The position numbers and the translations under genes are program-made. Positions 8,041 to 17,848 of a stretch of 64,000 nt of DNA are shown here, in pieces (the stretch's first letter is position 1; every line of letters begins with the position of its first letter). Below the pieces are notes generated by a model. That model did not search any database, had not been told where the DNA came from, and saw only the letters and a program-made list of their open reading frames with translations. This DNA comes from Scatomonas sp963928055 (GTDB lineage: Bacteria > Bacillota > Clostridia > Lachnospirales > Lachnospiraceae), in assembly GCA_963928055.1 (NCBI GenBank), contig CAWVDN010000003.1, positions 248,001 to 312,000 on the forward strand, in the 5' to 3' direction.

Positions 8041-8874
8041 ATGCTGAAGATCAAAGAGTACGCGCGGCCGGAAAGCCTGGCCCAGGCGTATGAGTGGAAT
8101 CAGAAAAAAAGCAGCTGCGTCATAGGCGGCATGCTCTGGCTGAAAATGAGCCATAAAAATGTGGGAATGGCCATCGATCTGTCCGGCCTGGGTCTGGACA
8201 GGATCCGGGAGGACGGAGAAAATTTCCGCATCGGAGCCATGGTGACCCTGCGGGAGCTGGAGCTCCACCAGGGACTGGACTGCTACACGGAAGGGGCCCT
8301 GGGGGCGGCCCTCCGGGACATCGTGGGCGTTCAGTTCCGGAACCTGGCCACGGCGGGGGGCAGCGTCTTCGGCCGGTTCGGGTTTTCCGATGTGCTGACG
8401 GTGCTGCTGGCCATGGATACCTACGTGAAACTGTACCGGGCAGGAGAAATTCCTCTGGCGGATTTTCTGACCCGGAAAAGGGACCGGGACATCCTGGAGG
8501 AGATCCGGATCCGGAAACAGCCGGGCTTCCATATGGTCTATGAGGCCCACCGGAACAGCCGGACGGATTTTCCGGTGCTGAACGGGGCCGTGTCCCTGGA
8601 GGAGACAGGGGGAAAACTGGTCTTCGGAGCCAGGCCCCTGGCAGCCATGGCTCTGCCCATGGAGGAGAGCCTGCGGCAGAAGATCCTGGGGGGAACCCTG
8701 ACGGAAGCGGAGGCAGCCGCCTACATGAACGCAGCCGCGGAGCAGGTGCCCGTGGGAAGCAACATGCGGGGCAGCCGGGAATACCGGAGCCACCTGGCGC
8801 GGGTGCTGGGCCGCAGAGGCCTGATGGAACTGCAGAAGCTGGCATCCGCCGGGAAGGGAGGCGCGGAGCTTTGA
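8041..8874 (+). CDS. Xanthine dehydrogenase-type FAD-binding subunit
   Basis: FAD subunit of a three-part molybdenum hydroxylase (XdhB/CoxM family), passing electrons from the Fe-S subunit to NAD or another acceptor. FAD-binding signatures IGGMLWLKM and FRNLATAGGSVFGRFGFSD are visible, together with the N-terminal GAMVTLRELE. Its 277 residues match the family. It is the first gene of the operon, and its stop overlaps the TTG start of the Fe-S subunit by four bases (TTGA). Confidence 0.88.
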   Translation: MLKIKEYARPESLAQAYEWNQKKSSCVIGGMLWLKMSHKNVGMAIDLSGLGLDRIREDGENFRIGAMVTLRELELHQGLDCYTEGALGAALRDIVGVQFRNLATAGGSVFGRFGFSDVLTVLLAMDTYVKLYRAGEIPLADFLTRKRDRDILEEIRIRKQPGFHMVYEAHRNSRTDFPVLNGAVSLEETGGKLVFGARPLAAMALPMEESLRQKILGGTLTEAEAAAYMNAAAEQVPVGSNMRGSREYRSHLARVLGRRGLMELQKLASAGKGGAEL

Positions 8875-9353
8875 AGATACAGATGAAACTGAACGGGAAG
8901 AACATACAGGAGGAGATCCGGCCGGATATGCTGCTGCTGGATCTGGTGCGGAACCATGGCTGCGCCAGCGTAAAGAGAGGCTGCGAAACCTCCAACTGCG
9001 GGCTCTGCACAGTGATCCTCAACGGAAAACCGGTGCTGTCCTGCTCGGTGCTGGCGGCCCGGGCGGACGGGGCCGCCGTGGAGACCCTGGAGGGACTTCA
9101 GGAGGAAGCGGCGGAGCTGGGAGCTTTTATCGCGGACCAGGGAGCGGAGCAGTGCGGTTTCTGCAATCCGGGATATATTCTCAACGCCATCGCCCTGTTC
9201 CGGGAGAACCCGGATCCCTCGGATCAGGAGATCCTGGAATATCTGGCGGGAAATCTCTGCCGCTGTTCCGGCTATGAAGGACAGCTGCGGGGACTGCGGA
9301 ATTTTCTGGAGCAGAAGCACGGGCGCTACGGAAAGAAAGGAGGCCTGCAGTGA
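8871..9353 (+). CDS. Xanthine dehydrogenase-type 2Fe-2S subunit
   Basis: Small subunit with two 2Fe-2S clusters (XdhC/CoxS family). The plant-ferredoxin-type cluster uses CETSNCGLC plus a downstream Cys near residue 61. The second cluster uses CGFC near residue 101 and CRC near residue 135. Its 160 residues are standard. The TTG start overlaps the preceding stop (TTGA), and its own stop overlaps a GTG at 9350 that fits as the start of the molybdenum subunit. Confidence 0.9.
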   Translation: MKIQMKLNGKNIQEEIRPDMLLLDLVRNHGCASVKRGCETSNCGLCTVILNGKPVLSCSVLAARADGAAVETLEGLQEEAAELGAFIADQGAEQCGFCNPGYILNAIALFRENPDPSDQEILEYLAGNLCRCSGYEGQLRGLRNFLEQKHGRYGKKGGLQ

Positions 9354-11654
9354 GAGTTGTCAATCAGCCTTTGCGGAAAAAAAGACGCCATGGCCCTGGT
9401 GACGGGCAAGCCGGTGTTCCTGGAGGATCAGATCCCGGCAGGCACGCTGGTGGTGAAGCTTCTGCGGAGCCCCCACGCCAACGCCCTGGTGGAGGAGATC
9501 CATACGGAAAAAGCCAAGGGGGTACCCGGGGTGGAGGCGGTCTACACCTGGGAGGATGTGCCCGGGCAGCGGTTTACCATGGCCGGACAGACCTACCCGG
9601 AACCCAGCCCCTATGACCGGCTGATCCTGGACCGGCACGTCCGCTATGTGGGAGATCCGGTGGCCATTGTGGCCGCGGAGACAGAAGCGGCGGCGGAAAA
9701 AGCCCTGAAGCTCATAAAAGTGACCTACCAGGTGCTGCCGGCCCTGCTGGATTTCCGGCAGGCCAAGGATAATGAACTGCTGGTCCACCCGGAGGAGGAC
9801 TGGAAGTCCCTCTGCCCGGTGGGAGCCGACAACAAACGAAATCTCTGCGCCAGCGGCGGTTCGGAAAAAGGGGATGTGGAGCAGGTGCTGGCAGACTGTC
9901 CTGTGACCGTGGAGGGGACCTATCATACCCTGGCGGCCCAGCAGTCCATGATGGAAACCTTCCGCACCTACTGCAGCATCGATACCTACGGGAGACTGAA
10001 CGTGGTAAGTTCCACCCAGATCGTCTTCCACGTGCGGAGGATCCTCTCCAACGCCCTGGGGATCCCCAAGACCCGGATCCGGGTGACCAAAGCCCGCATC
10101 GGCGGCGGCTTCGGCGCCAAACAGACGGTGGTGGCGGAGGTGTTTCCGGCTTTTGTGACCTGGATGACCAAAAAGCCTTCCCGGCTGATCTTTACCCGGG
10201 AGGAGAGCATGACCGCCTCCTCCCCCCGCCATGAGATGGAGGTAAAGGTGCGCGTCGGGGCGGGAACCGACGGAAGGATCCGGGCCATTGACGTCCATAC
10301 CCTTTCCAATACCGGCGCCTACGGGGAGCATGGTCCACCACCGTGGGACTGTCCGGGACAAAATCTATTTCCCTGTACCGGAACCTGGAGGCCCACCGGT
10401 TTGTCTATGACGTGGTGTACACCAACGTCATGTCCGCCGGCGCCTACCGGGCTACGGGGCCACCCAGGGGATCTTCGCTGTGGAGACAGCGGTAAACGAG
10501 CTGGCGGCGAAGCTTCATATGGATCCGGCCCGGCTGCGGGAGATCAACATGGTCCGGGAAGGGGATGTGATGACTTCCTACGACTCTGCCCAGACCACAA
10601 ACAGCTGCGCCCTGGACCGGTGTTTTGCCAGGGTAAAGGAACTCATCGGCTGGAGGAAAAGTACCCGGCAAAAGACCTGGGAAACGGGAAGATCCGCAGT
10701 GTGGGTCTGGCCATGGGCATGCAGGGCTCTGGCATTTCCGGGGTAGACGTAGGCTCGGCCACTTTGAAATTAAATGATGATGGAGGCTACATGCTGTCTA
10801 TCGGTTCCGCGGATATGGGAACCGGCTGCGACACCATTCTGGCCCAGATCGCCGCGGAGTGTCTGGACTGTGAGCTGGACCAGATCTCCGTGTCGGCGGC
10901 GGATACGGATACTTCTCCCTACGATTCCGGATCCTACGCCTCCAGTACCACTTACATTACCGGCAAGGCTGTGGAGAAGGCCGGCCGGCAGCTGCGGGAG
11001 CTGATCCTGGAGGAGGGGAGCAGAGCCCTGGAACTGCCGGCGGAGGAACTGGAATTTGACGGCCGCCGGGTTTACGCCCTGGGGGACGAGAGCCGGGAGA
11101 TCTCCCTGGTGGACATTGCCACCCGTTCCATGTGCGGCAATAATCATGCCCTGGAGATCACGGTCAGCAACAGCTCGCCCATCTCTCCCCCGCCCTTTAT
11201 GGCGGGAGCCGTGGAGATCGAGCTGGACAAGGAGACCGGGGAGGTCAGGATCCTGAACTACGCGGCGGTGGTGGACTGCGGAACACCCATCAATCCCAAC
11301 CTGGCCAGGATCCAGGTGGAAGGAGGCCTGGTGCAGGCCATGGGCATGACCCTGTTTGAGAACATCCAGTATTCCCCGGAAGGAAAACTCCGAAATAATT
11401 CCTTTATGCAGTACAAGATCCCTACCCGGCTGGATATGGGAAAACTGCAGGTGGAATTCCAGAGCAGCTATGAACCCACAGGGCCCTTCGGAGCCAAATC
11501 CATCGGGGAGATCGTCATCAACACTCCGGCGCCGGCTCTGGTCCACGCCATCGCCAACGCCACGGGCTGCTGGTTCCATTCCCTGCCGGCCACCAGCGAG
11601 AAGATCGCCATGGCTGTGGCCCGGGGAAGGACAGGAGTCATAGGAGACGAATAA
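9350..11654 (+). CDS. Xanthine dehydrogenase-type molybdopterin subunit, with four one-base frame changes
   Basis: Large catalytic subunit of a molybdenum hydroxylase acting on purines or related heterocycles. IGGGFGAKQ, the AYRGYGATQG-like block, GMQGSGI and GPFGAKSIGEIV are family landmarks. The best start is GTG 9350 (GTGA overlap, AAAGGAGG upstream), reading MRVVNQPLRKK. An extra A in the 7-A run at 9377-9383 shifts the frame. Single bases are then missing near 10333, in the G-run at 10449-10451, and at 10652-10653. The last change restores the frame, so one long frame starting at TTG 9357 spans the gene but reads nonsense from about 10333 to 10653. It is either a sequencing or assembly artefact or a young pseudogene. 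Confidence 0.8.
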
Positions 11655-11684
11655 TACATCGGCAGACGAAAGAAGACGAAATTC

Positions 11685-14600
11685 ATGAAACACGCGGAAA
11701 TTGCGGATCTGCACATACATTCCCGTTTCTCCCGGGCCACCAGCAAAGACGGAAATCCGGAGATGCTGGCCTATCAGGCAGCCAGGAAAGGCATCCGCTA
11801 CCTGGGAACGGGAGATTTTACCCATCCCGCCTGGCGGGAGGAACTGAAAGAAAAGCTGGAGCCTGCGGAGCAGGGGCTGTACCGGCTGAAAAAAGAGTAC
11901 CGGATCTCCGGCGGGGAGGTTCCGGGACAGCAGGATCCCCGGTTTGTGGTCTCCGGGGAGATCAGCTCCATTTACAAGAAGGACGGAAAGACCCGGAAGG
12001 TTCACAGCCTGATCCTGCTGCCGGGGCTGGAGGAAGCGGAGGAGCTGTCCCGGCGGCTGGAGGCCATCGGCAACATCCACTCCGACGGGCGGCCCATTCT
12101 GGGCCTGCCCTGCCACGATCTGCTGGAACTGACCCTGGAGACCTGTCCAGAGGCCATGTTCGTGCCGGCCCATATCTGGACCCCTCATTTTTCCCTGTTC
12201 GGAGCCTTTTCCGGCTTCGATACCCTGGAGGAATGCTTTGAGGAACTGACCCCGCACATCCACGCGGTGGAGACGGGGCTTTCCTCGGATCCTCCCATGA
12301 ACTGGATGCTGTCCGCCCTGGACGGCCTGCAGCTCATTTCCAATTCGGACGCTCATTCCCCGGCCAAGCTGGGCCGGGAGGCCAATCTGCTGGATATAGA
12401 CTGCTCCTATCAGGGGCTCTTCGACGCCATCCAGAAGGGACAGGGCCTGGAGGGGACCATTGAATTTTTCCCCGAGGAAGGGAAATACCATTTTGACGGC
12501 CACCGGAAATGCCATCTGGTCTTAAGCCCCGGGGAGGCGGAAGCGGCAGGCAATCTCTGCCCGGTCTGCAAAAAGAAGCTGACCATGGGAGTTTCCCATC
12601 GGATCCTGCAGCTGGCGGACCGGCAGGAAGGCTATGTAAAAGAGGGAGCCAGGCCTTTTGAGAGCCTGGCGCCTCTGCCGGAGGTCATCGGAGCCTCCAC
12701 AGGCCATGCAGCCTCCGGCAAAAAAGTCCAGGGGCTGTATGAGCGGATGCTGGAACGATTGGGCACGGAATTTGCCATTTTAAGAGAACTCCCTCTGGAG
12801 GCGATCCGGCAGGAAGCCGGGGAGAGGGTGGCGGAGGGCATCCGCCGTCTCCGGGCCGGGCAGGTGATCCGGGAACCGGGATACGACGGAGAATACGGAA
12901 AGATCCGTCTGTTTACAGAAGAAGAGCTGGAGAATACAGAGGGCCAGCTGTGCTTTTCCTTCGCTGCGCCGGAGAATGGCGGAACCAGCCGGGAGAAGAC
13001 CGGAAAACCCGGCGGGGAACAGGAACCCGCGGGAGAACAGCGACAGGAAACTCCGGCCCAGGGAACGCCCTCCGGGGAGATGCTGAATCCGGAACAGCTT
13101 CGGGCGGTCCGGTCCGAAAGCCGGTACGCGGCGGTAACCGCCGGACCCGGCACCGGCAAGACCAAAACCCTGGTGTCCCGGATCCTGTACCTTCTGCAGG
13201 AAAAACAGGTAAAGCCCAGGGAGATCACCGCCGTGACCTTTACCCGGAAAGCGGCGGCGGAGCTTCGGGAACGGCTGGAAAAAGCTCTGGGAGGAAAGCG
13301 GCGGCTGCGGGATCTGCAGATCGGCACCTTCCACTCCGTGGCCCTGGAGGCACTGAAACAAGCCGGGGAGGAAGTACAGCTGGCGGAAGGGATGGAATGC
13401 CTGGAGCTGGCCAAGGAGACGGTATCCCTTTTTCATCTGCCCTGCAGCGCCGGAAAGCTGACCGGAGAGATCTCCCGGATCAAGTCCGGCAGGGACTCCG
13501 CCTGGATCCCCCGGGAGGCCCGGGATCACTACCAGAAGCGGCTGGAGGAAAAGGGGCTGCTGGATTTCGACGATCTTCTTCTGCGGGCCGCGGAATATTT
13601 TGAGAGAGAGGACAGTGACAGGAGCCATTTTTCTTATCTGCTCATTGATGAATTTCAGGACTGCAATCCGGCGCAGTTCCGGCTTACAGAGGCCTGGAAC
13701 CGGGGAGGAAAGTCCCTGTTTGTCATCGGCGATCCGGATCAGTCCATTTACGGCTTCCGGGGGGCGGACTCTGCCTGCTTTGAAAAACTGAAGGAAAACC
13801 ATCCGGAAACAGAGGGGATCCATCTGCGGATCAACTACCGGTCTACCCCGGAGATCCTGCAGGCGGCGTTGTCGGTGATCCGGAGAAATCCCGGGGAGGA
13901 ACGGGATCTGAAACCCTTTGGGGCCGGCGGAAAGCCGGTGCGGATGGTCCAGGCAGCCAGCAAGGCGGCGGAGGCGGTGTTCGCCGCCAGGGAGATCAAC
14001 CGCCTGGTAGGCGGGGTGGATATGCTGGAGGCCCAGGAGCAGCGGGCAGATCAGGAAAAGAGAAACCTCCGGAGCTTCGGGGAGATCGCGGTTCTCTGCC
14101 GGACCCACCGGCAGATGGACCGGCTGGAGAAGACGCTCCGCCAGGAGGGGATCCCCTACGTGGCCGCGGGCCGGGGAAGCTTTCTGGAGGATCCGAAAGT
14201 CCGGGGAACCTGTGCCTTTTTCCGCTATCTGGCAAAAGGCGCGGAAGCGGACCGGGAACTGGCGGCGGAGCTTCTGCTGGACCGGAAAAACAACCCGCTG
14301 ACGGAGACGGTCCTGGAGCATCTGGAGGAAAGGTTCCGGCCCCTGATGGCCAAAGGGAAGCCGGCAAAAATTCTGGATCAATGGATGGAGGAGCAGGATC
14401 TGGCAGAAAACACGGCCATGCTTCAGCTCCGGGGGGCGGCGGTACTCTGCGGGCATATGGAGGAACTGCTGGATAACCTGTCCTCCGGGGAAGAGGGAGA
14501 CCTGCAGCGGTGCGGCGGAAAAACCTACCGGGGGGACGCGGTGCGGCTTATGACCCTCCACGCCTCCAAAGGGCTGGAGTTTCCGGCGGTGATCCTCTGC

Positions 14601-14852
14601 GGGGTCAGCAAAGGAGGGCTTCCCCTGGAGACGGAGAAGGAAGCGGCAGATATAGAGGAAGAGCGGCGGCTTTTCTACGTAGGTATGACCCGGGCCAGGG
14701 AGGAGCTGATCCTTACAGCCGCAGGGGAGCCTTCCGGATTCTGGGAGGAAGTGCCGGAAGAATACAGTAAAAAAGAAAAAGCGGAGGGAAGCCGGAAAAA
14801 AGCGCAGCCCAGGCAGCTGAGCCTTTTCGATTTCCTTCCTCAAGGGGAGTAA
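11685..14852 (+). CDS. PHP-domain / UvrD-type helicase fusion protein
   Basis: A 1055-residue fusion. Residues 1-400 form a PHP-type phosphoesterase-like domain with metal-ligand motifs DLHIHSRFS, GTGDFTH and SNSDAHSP, plus a CPVCKKK zinc knuckle near residue 290. Residues 460-1040 form a superfamily 1A helicase: Q motif LNPEQLRAV, Walker A AGPGTGKTKT, motif II LIDEFQDCN, motif III GDPDQSIYGFRG, LMTLHASKGLEFPAV and VGMTRAREEL. Roles in DNA repair or strand unwinding are likely; the PHP part may be a nuclease or phosphatase. Such fusions occur in other Firmicutes. It starts 30 bases after the xdh-like genes, and a PPTase gene follows after 2 bases. Confidence 0.88.
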   Translation: MKHAEIADLHIHSRFSRATSKDGNPEMLAYQAARKGIRYLGTGDFTHPAWREELKEKLEPAEQGLYRLKKEYRISGGEVPGQQDPRFVVSGEISSIYKKDGKTRKVHSLILLPGLEEAEELSRRLEAIGNIHSDGRPILGLPCHDLLELTLETCPEAMFVPAHIWTPHFSLFGAFSGFDTLEECFEELTPHIHAVETGLSSDPPMNWMLSALDGLQLISNSDAHSPAKLGREANLLDIDCSYQGLFDAIQKGQGLEGTIEFFPEEGKYHFDGHRKCHLVLSPGEAEAAGNLCPVCKKKLTMGVSHRILQLADRQEGYVKEGARPFESLAPLPEVIGASTGHAASGKKVQGLYERMLERLGTEFAILRELPLEAIRQEAGERVAEGIRRLRAGQVIREPGYDGEYGKIRLFTEEELENTEGQLCFSFAAPENGGTSREKTGKPGGEQEPAGEQRQETPAQGTPSGEMLNPEQLRAVRSESRYAAVTAGPGTGKTKTLVSRILYLLQEKQVKPREITAVTFTRKAAAELRERLEKALGGKRRLRDLQIGTFHSVALEALKQAGEEVQLAEGMECLELAKETVSLFHLPCSAGKLTGEISRIKSGRDSAWIPREARDHYQKRLEEKGLLDFDDLLLRAAEYFEREDSDRSHFSYLLIDEFQDCNPAQFRLTEAWNRGGKSLFVIGDPDQSIYGFRGADSACFEKLKENHPETEGIHLRINYRSTPEILQAALSVIRRNPGEERDLKPFGAGGKPVRMVQAASKAAEAVFAAREINRLVGGVDMLEAQEQRADQEKRNLRSFGEIAVLCRTHRQMDRLEKTLRQEGIPYVAAGRGSFLEDPKVRGTCAFFRYLAKGAEADRELAAELLLDRKNNPLTETVLEHLEERFRPLMAKGKPAKILDQWMEEQDLAENTAMLQLRGAAVLCGHMEELLDNLSSGEEGDLQRCGGKTYRGDAVRLMTLHASKGLEFPAVILCGVSKGGLPLETEKEAADIEEERRLFYVGMTRAREELILTAAGEPSGFWEEVPEEYSKKEKAEGSRKKAQPRQLSLFDFLPQGE

Positions 14853-14854
14853 CC

Positions 14855-15466
14855 ATGGATCAGAAAACAGTTGTATGTATTTTTAACATAAATGACAAAA
14901 GAGAACCGGAGGAGAGGCTGGCCCTGGCGGCCAAAAGAGCCTTTGGCATCGAAGCCTCTCCCGTAACCTGGGAGCTGCTGCGGGGAAAGAAGGGGAAACC
15001 CTTTTTCCTGCACCATCCGGAGCTGTTCCTCTCCATCAGCCACAGCGGCCCCTATTGGGTCTGTGCCCTCAGCGGGGAGCGGATCGGCGTGGATATTCAG
15101 GAGCGGACCCGGAAACAGGGCGAGACCAGGCAGGAGGCGGAGATGCGGCTGAGACGGCTGGCCGGCCGGCATTTTGAGCCGGAAGAAAGCGATTACGTGG
15201 AAAACGGACGGGAGGGCACCCCTTACCAGCGGTTTTTTGAGATCTGGGCCGCCAAAGAAAGCTATGTGAAATATACCGGTCAGGGCATTGACGGCGGCTT
15301 CGGGGAATTCTCCACAGCCCCGGAGGCGGGAAATATCATCCGCAGCCGCCTGCCCTGGACGGCGGAAGGCGTCTGGTTCTGGAAGGAGGATGTGGGGGAG
15401 AACTACGTTCTCTGCGTGTGTACCAAAAAGCAGAAAGAAATCCGGGTGGAGTGGATCACCGACTGA
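14855..15466 (+). CDS. 4'-phosphopantetheinyl transferase (Sfp family)
   Basis: Transfers phosphopantetheine from CoA to an acyl- or peptidyl-carrier protein. The two magnesium/CoA motifs are present: GVDIQ near residue 73 and FEIWAAKESYVKY near residue 128. Its 203 residues match Sfp-type enzymes. It follows the helicase gene by 2 bases. No carrier protein or polyketide/peptide synthase gene lies in the window, so the client is unknown; it may be the only holo-ACP synthase besides AcpS. Confidence 0.85.
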   Translation: MDQKTVVCIFNINDKREPEERLALAAKRAFGIEASPVTWELLRGKKGKPFFLHHPELFLSISHSGPYWVCALSGERIGVDIQERTRKQGETRQEAEMRLRRLAGRHFEPEESDYVENGREGTPYQRFFEIWAAKESYVKYTGQGIDGGFGEFSTAPEAGNIIRSRLPWTAEGVWFWKEDVGENYVLCVCTKKQKEIRVEWITD

Positions 15467-15506
15467 TCCTCCGGGCTGTCCGGATCGCAGAAGGGAGGGA
15501 GAAAAA

Positions 15507-15863
15507 ATGTCACAGCGCTGTCAATTTAATCTGACCATGCTTCTGCTGGGAGGGGTCTGTCTGGCGGAAGCCCTGGGGGACCGGAAGGAATTATCAGCGG
15601 ATTTTCAGCAGGTGGAGTGGAGGGGCAGTTCTATCCCCAATTGGCTGGAGGAATGGCATTGGCAGGAAGGGGAGGGCCTGCAGGGGGAGCTGCTCCTTTC
15701 CTATGAGGAACTGCGCCCCGCGGAACAGAAGCTGGAACTGTATTTTTTCCAGGGCCTGCAGCAGGGGGAAGAGGTGGGAATCTTTTATCTGCCCTTCCGG
15801 GGAGAAACCGGAGCGGTGTACCGGGTTTCCCTGTCTCCCACTTTGGATCCTGTACTCCGATAG
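15507..15863 (+). CDS. Hypothetical protein, 118 aa
   Basis: Not recognised. The start is ATG 15507 behind AAGGGAGGGAG; the reading frame upstream overlaps the PPTase gene. The protein is acidic and rich in Gln, Glu and Leu, with no signal peptide, membrane segment or cysteine cluster. It lies between the PPTase and FliB-like genes with short gaps (40 bases on each side), so it is probably in the same transcript. Its pattern suggests a small beta-rich globular protein. Confidence 0.6.
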   Translation: MSQRCQFNLTMLLLGGVCLAEALGDRKELSADFQQVEWRGSSIPNWLEEWHWQEGEGLQGELLLSYEELRPAEQKLELYFFQGLQQGEEVGIFYLPFRGETGAVYRVSLSPTLDPVLR

Positions 15864-15902
15864 CCTTTTGTTTTCCGAAAACAGAAACAGGAAAGGAACT
15901 TT

Positions 15903-16964
15903 ATGAAGCTTTTAAAACCGGATTTTTACGATGCGTTTGTCTGCGTTGCCTCCCGCTGCCGGGATACCTGCTGCGCGGGCTGGGAGATCGAGGTGGACGA
16001 GGAAACCCTGAAAAAGTACGGAGAGGTGCCGGGAAATTTCGGCAGGATCCTCCGCTCCCGGATCTCCCGGGAAGAGGACGGAGCCTACTTTACCCTGGCC
16101 CCGGGGAGAAGATGCCCTTTTCTAAACGAGAGAAATCTCTGCGAGATCTATCTACAGCTGGGGGAGGACATGCTCTGCGATATCTGCCGGGAGCACCCCA
16201 GATTTTATCAGTGGTTCGGGGATTACACGGAGGCGGGGCTGGGACTCTGCTGCGAGGAGGTCTGCCGGCTGCTGTTTCAGCGAAAAGAACCCTTGGGATT
16301 TGTAGGAGAAGTACCGGGAGACACCGGGGAGGAGGAAGATCCCCTGCTGCAGCCTCTGCTGAAGGCCCGGGAAAGACTGTTTTCCATTCTCCAGAACAGA
16401 AGCTTTCCCATGGATCAGAGAATAGCGACGGCCCTGGAGTTTGCGGAACAGCTGGATCCCCCGGTGAGACAGGAGGATACGGAAGAGATCCGGAAACTGG
16501 CCGGTACAGATCCCGCGGATTGGCTGGAGACGGCCGGAAAAGAGGAGGCCTGGTACGGCTCCCGGGAGAAGGTTCTGGAACTGCTGAAGCTGTATGAAGG
16601 CCTGGAATCCCTGGACGGCACCTGGAGGGGCCGTATGGAAGACCTCAGGGAGCAGCTGCCCCATCTTCTGGAGCAGAGAAGGGTTTTTCTGGATGCATTC
16701 CGGAACCGGGAGTATGAGTACGAGCACCTGGCAGTCTATTTTCTGTACCGGTATTTTCTGGAAGCCCTCTTTGACGGCTGCGTTCTGCCGCCGGTAAGGT
16801 TTACGGCGGCCAGCCTTCTGATCCTGCAGCTGATGGATACCCGGCTTTGGCTGGAAAAAGGAGGGTTTTCAGAGGCGGACCGGATCTTTACGGTGAAACT
16901 GTATTCCAAAGAGATCGAATACTGTCCGGAAAATATGGAAGCCATCCGGCAGTTCCTGGAGTAA
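15903..16964 (+). CDS. Flagellin lysine-N-methylase (FliB)-like protein
   Basis: A 353-residue homologue of FliB-type lysine-N-methylases. It has the typical N-terminal cysteine-rich part: CVASRCRDTCCAGW, then GRRCPFLNERNLCEIY, LCDICREHPRFY and GLGLCCEEVCRLL. These Cys positions resemble an Fe-S or zinc centre and are the family hallmark. No flagellar gene is nearby, so the substrate may not be flagellin. GAAAGGAAC gives the start. Confidence 0.78.
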   Translation: MKLLKPDFYDAFVCVASRCRDTCCAGWEIEVDEETLKKYGEVPGNFGRILRSRISREEDGAYFTLAPGRRCPFLNERNLCEIYLQLGEDMLCDICREHPRFYQWFGDYTEAGLGLCCEEVCRLLFQRKEPLGFVGEVPGDTGEEEDPLLQPLLKARERLFSILQNRSFPMDQRIATALEFAEQLDPPVRQEDTEEIRKLAGTDPADWLETAGKEEAWYGSREKVLELLKLYEGLESLDGTWRGRMEDLREQLPHLLEQRRVFLDAFRNREYEYEHLAVYFLYRYFLEALFDGCVLPPVRFTAASLLILQLMDTRLWLEKGGFSEADRIFTVKLYSKEIEYCPENMEAIRQFLE

Positions 16965-16987
16965 AATGCGAAAGGATGAAAGGCAGC

Positions 16988-17848
16988 ATGAGACAGAAAA
17001 AAATATCCTGCATCGCCCTGGATCTGGACGGAACCACTCTGCGGGACGATAAGCAGATCAGCGATAAAAACAGAACAGCCCTAGAGGACGCCATTGCCGC
17101 CGGCATTACCGTGGTGATCGCCAGCGGCAGATCTCTGGGGGCTCTGCCCCCGGCGGTAACCGGCATACCGGGGATCGAGTACGCGGTCACCAGCAACGGC
17201 GCGGCCATCTACCGCATGCAGGACAGGGTCTGCCTGCACCGGGTGAGAATCCGGGCGGACGCCGTGGAAGAAATCCTGCGGCTTACAGAAGGCATGCGGC
17301 TGGGAATGGAGACCTTTCTCAACGGGATCTCCTACGCTTCGCGGGAATATCTGGAGGATCCCGTCAGCTTTGGCGCCATGCCCTATGCGGTGAACTACAT
17401 TCAGAGCACCCGGCAGCCGGTGGAAAACATCCGGGACTTTGTCAGAGCGCACAGGGCGGAACTGGACGGGCTGGACCTGATCACGGCGGACGAGGAGAAG
17501 AAGGTTAGCCTTCAGACGCGTTTGTCCACGGCCGGTCTTCCCATCTATGTTACATCCTCTGTTAAGAACCGGGTGGAAACGGTGGCGGAGGAGGCGGGAA
17601 AAGCCGGAGGGCTCCGCTTTCTGCAGAAGCTGCTGGGCATTCCCCGGGAGGAGACGGCGGCCTTCGGGGACGGAGACAACGACGTCGATCTGCTGGAGGC
17701 CGCAGGCATATCCTTTGCCATGGAAAATGCCTCCGAATCCTGTAAGGCAGCGGCGGATTATATTACAAAATCCAACCGAGAGGACGGCGTGGCGTTCGGC
17801 ATCTATGAGATCCTGGGGATTCCTGCCTCGGGAAAGGAGCGCGTATGA
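16988..17848 (+). CDS. Cof-type HAD hydrolase
   Basis: HAD IIB phosphatase of 286 residues. Motif I is DLDGTTL near residue 11, motif II VIASGRS near residue 39, and motif IV FGDGDNDVDLLE near residue 225. The start is taken as ATG 16988; ATG 16976 is a close alternative. It overlaps the following radical SAM gene by four bases (ATGA), so the two are probably translated together. The substrate is unknown. Confidence 0.87.
   Translation: MRQKKISCIALDLDGTTLRDDKQISDKNRTALEDAIAAGITVVIASGRSLGALPPAVTGIPGIEYAVTSNGAAIYRMQDRVCLHRVRIRADAVEEILRLTEGMRLGMETFLNGISYASREYLEDPVSFGAMPYAVNYIQSTRQPVENIRDFVRAHRAELDGLDLITADEEKKVSLQTRLSTAGLPIYVTSSVKNRVETVAEEAGKAGGLRFLQKLLGIPREETAAFGDGDNDVDLLEAAGISFAMENASESCKAAADYITKSNREDGVAFGIYEILGIPASGKERV

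Noticed and set aside
12780..14843. A 687-codon open frame opposite the PHP-UvrD gene
   Set aside because: Antisense shadow of a gene with all helicase motifs; the translation is Leu/Pro/Arg/Gly-rich with no domain.
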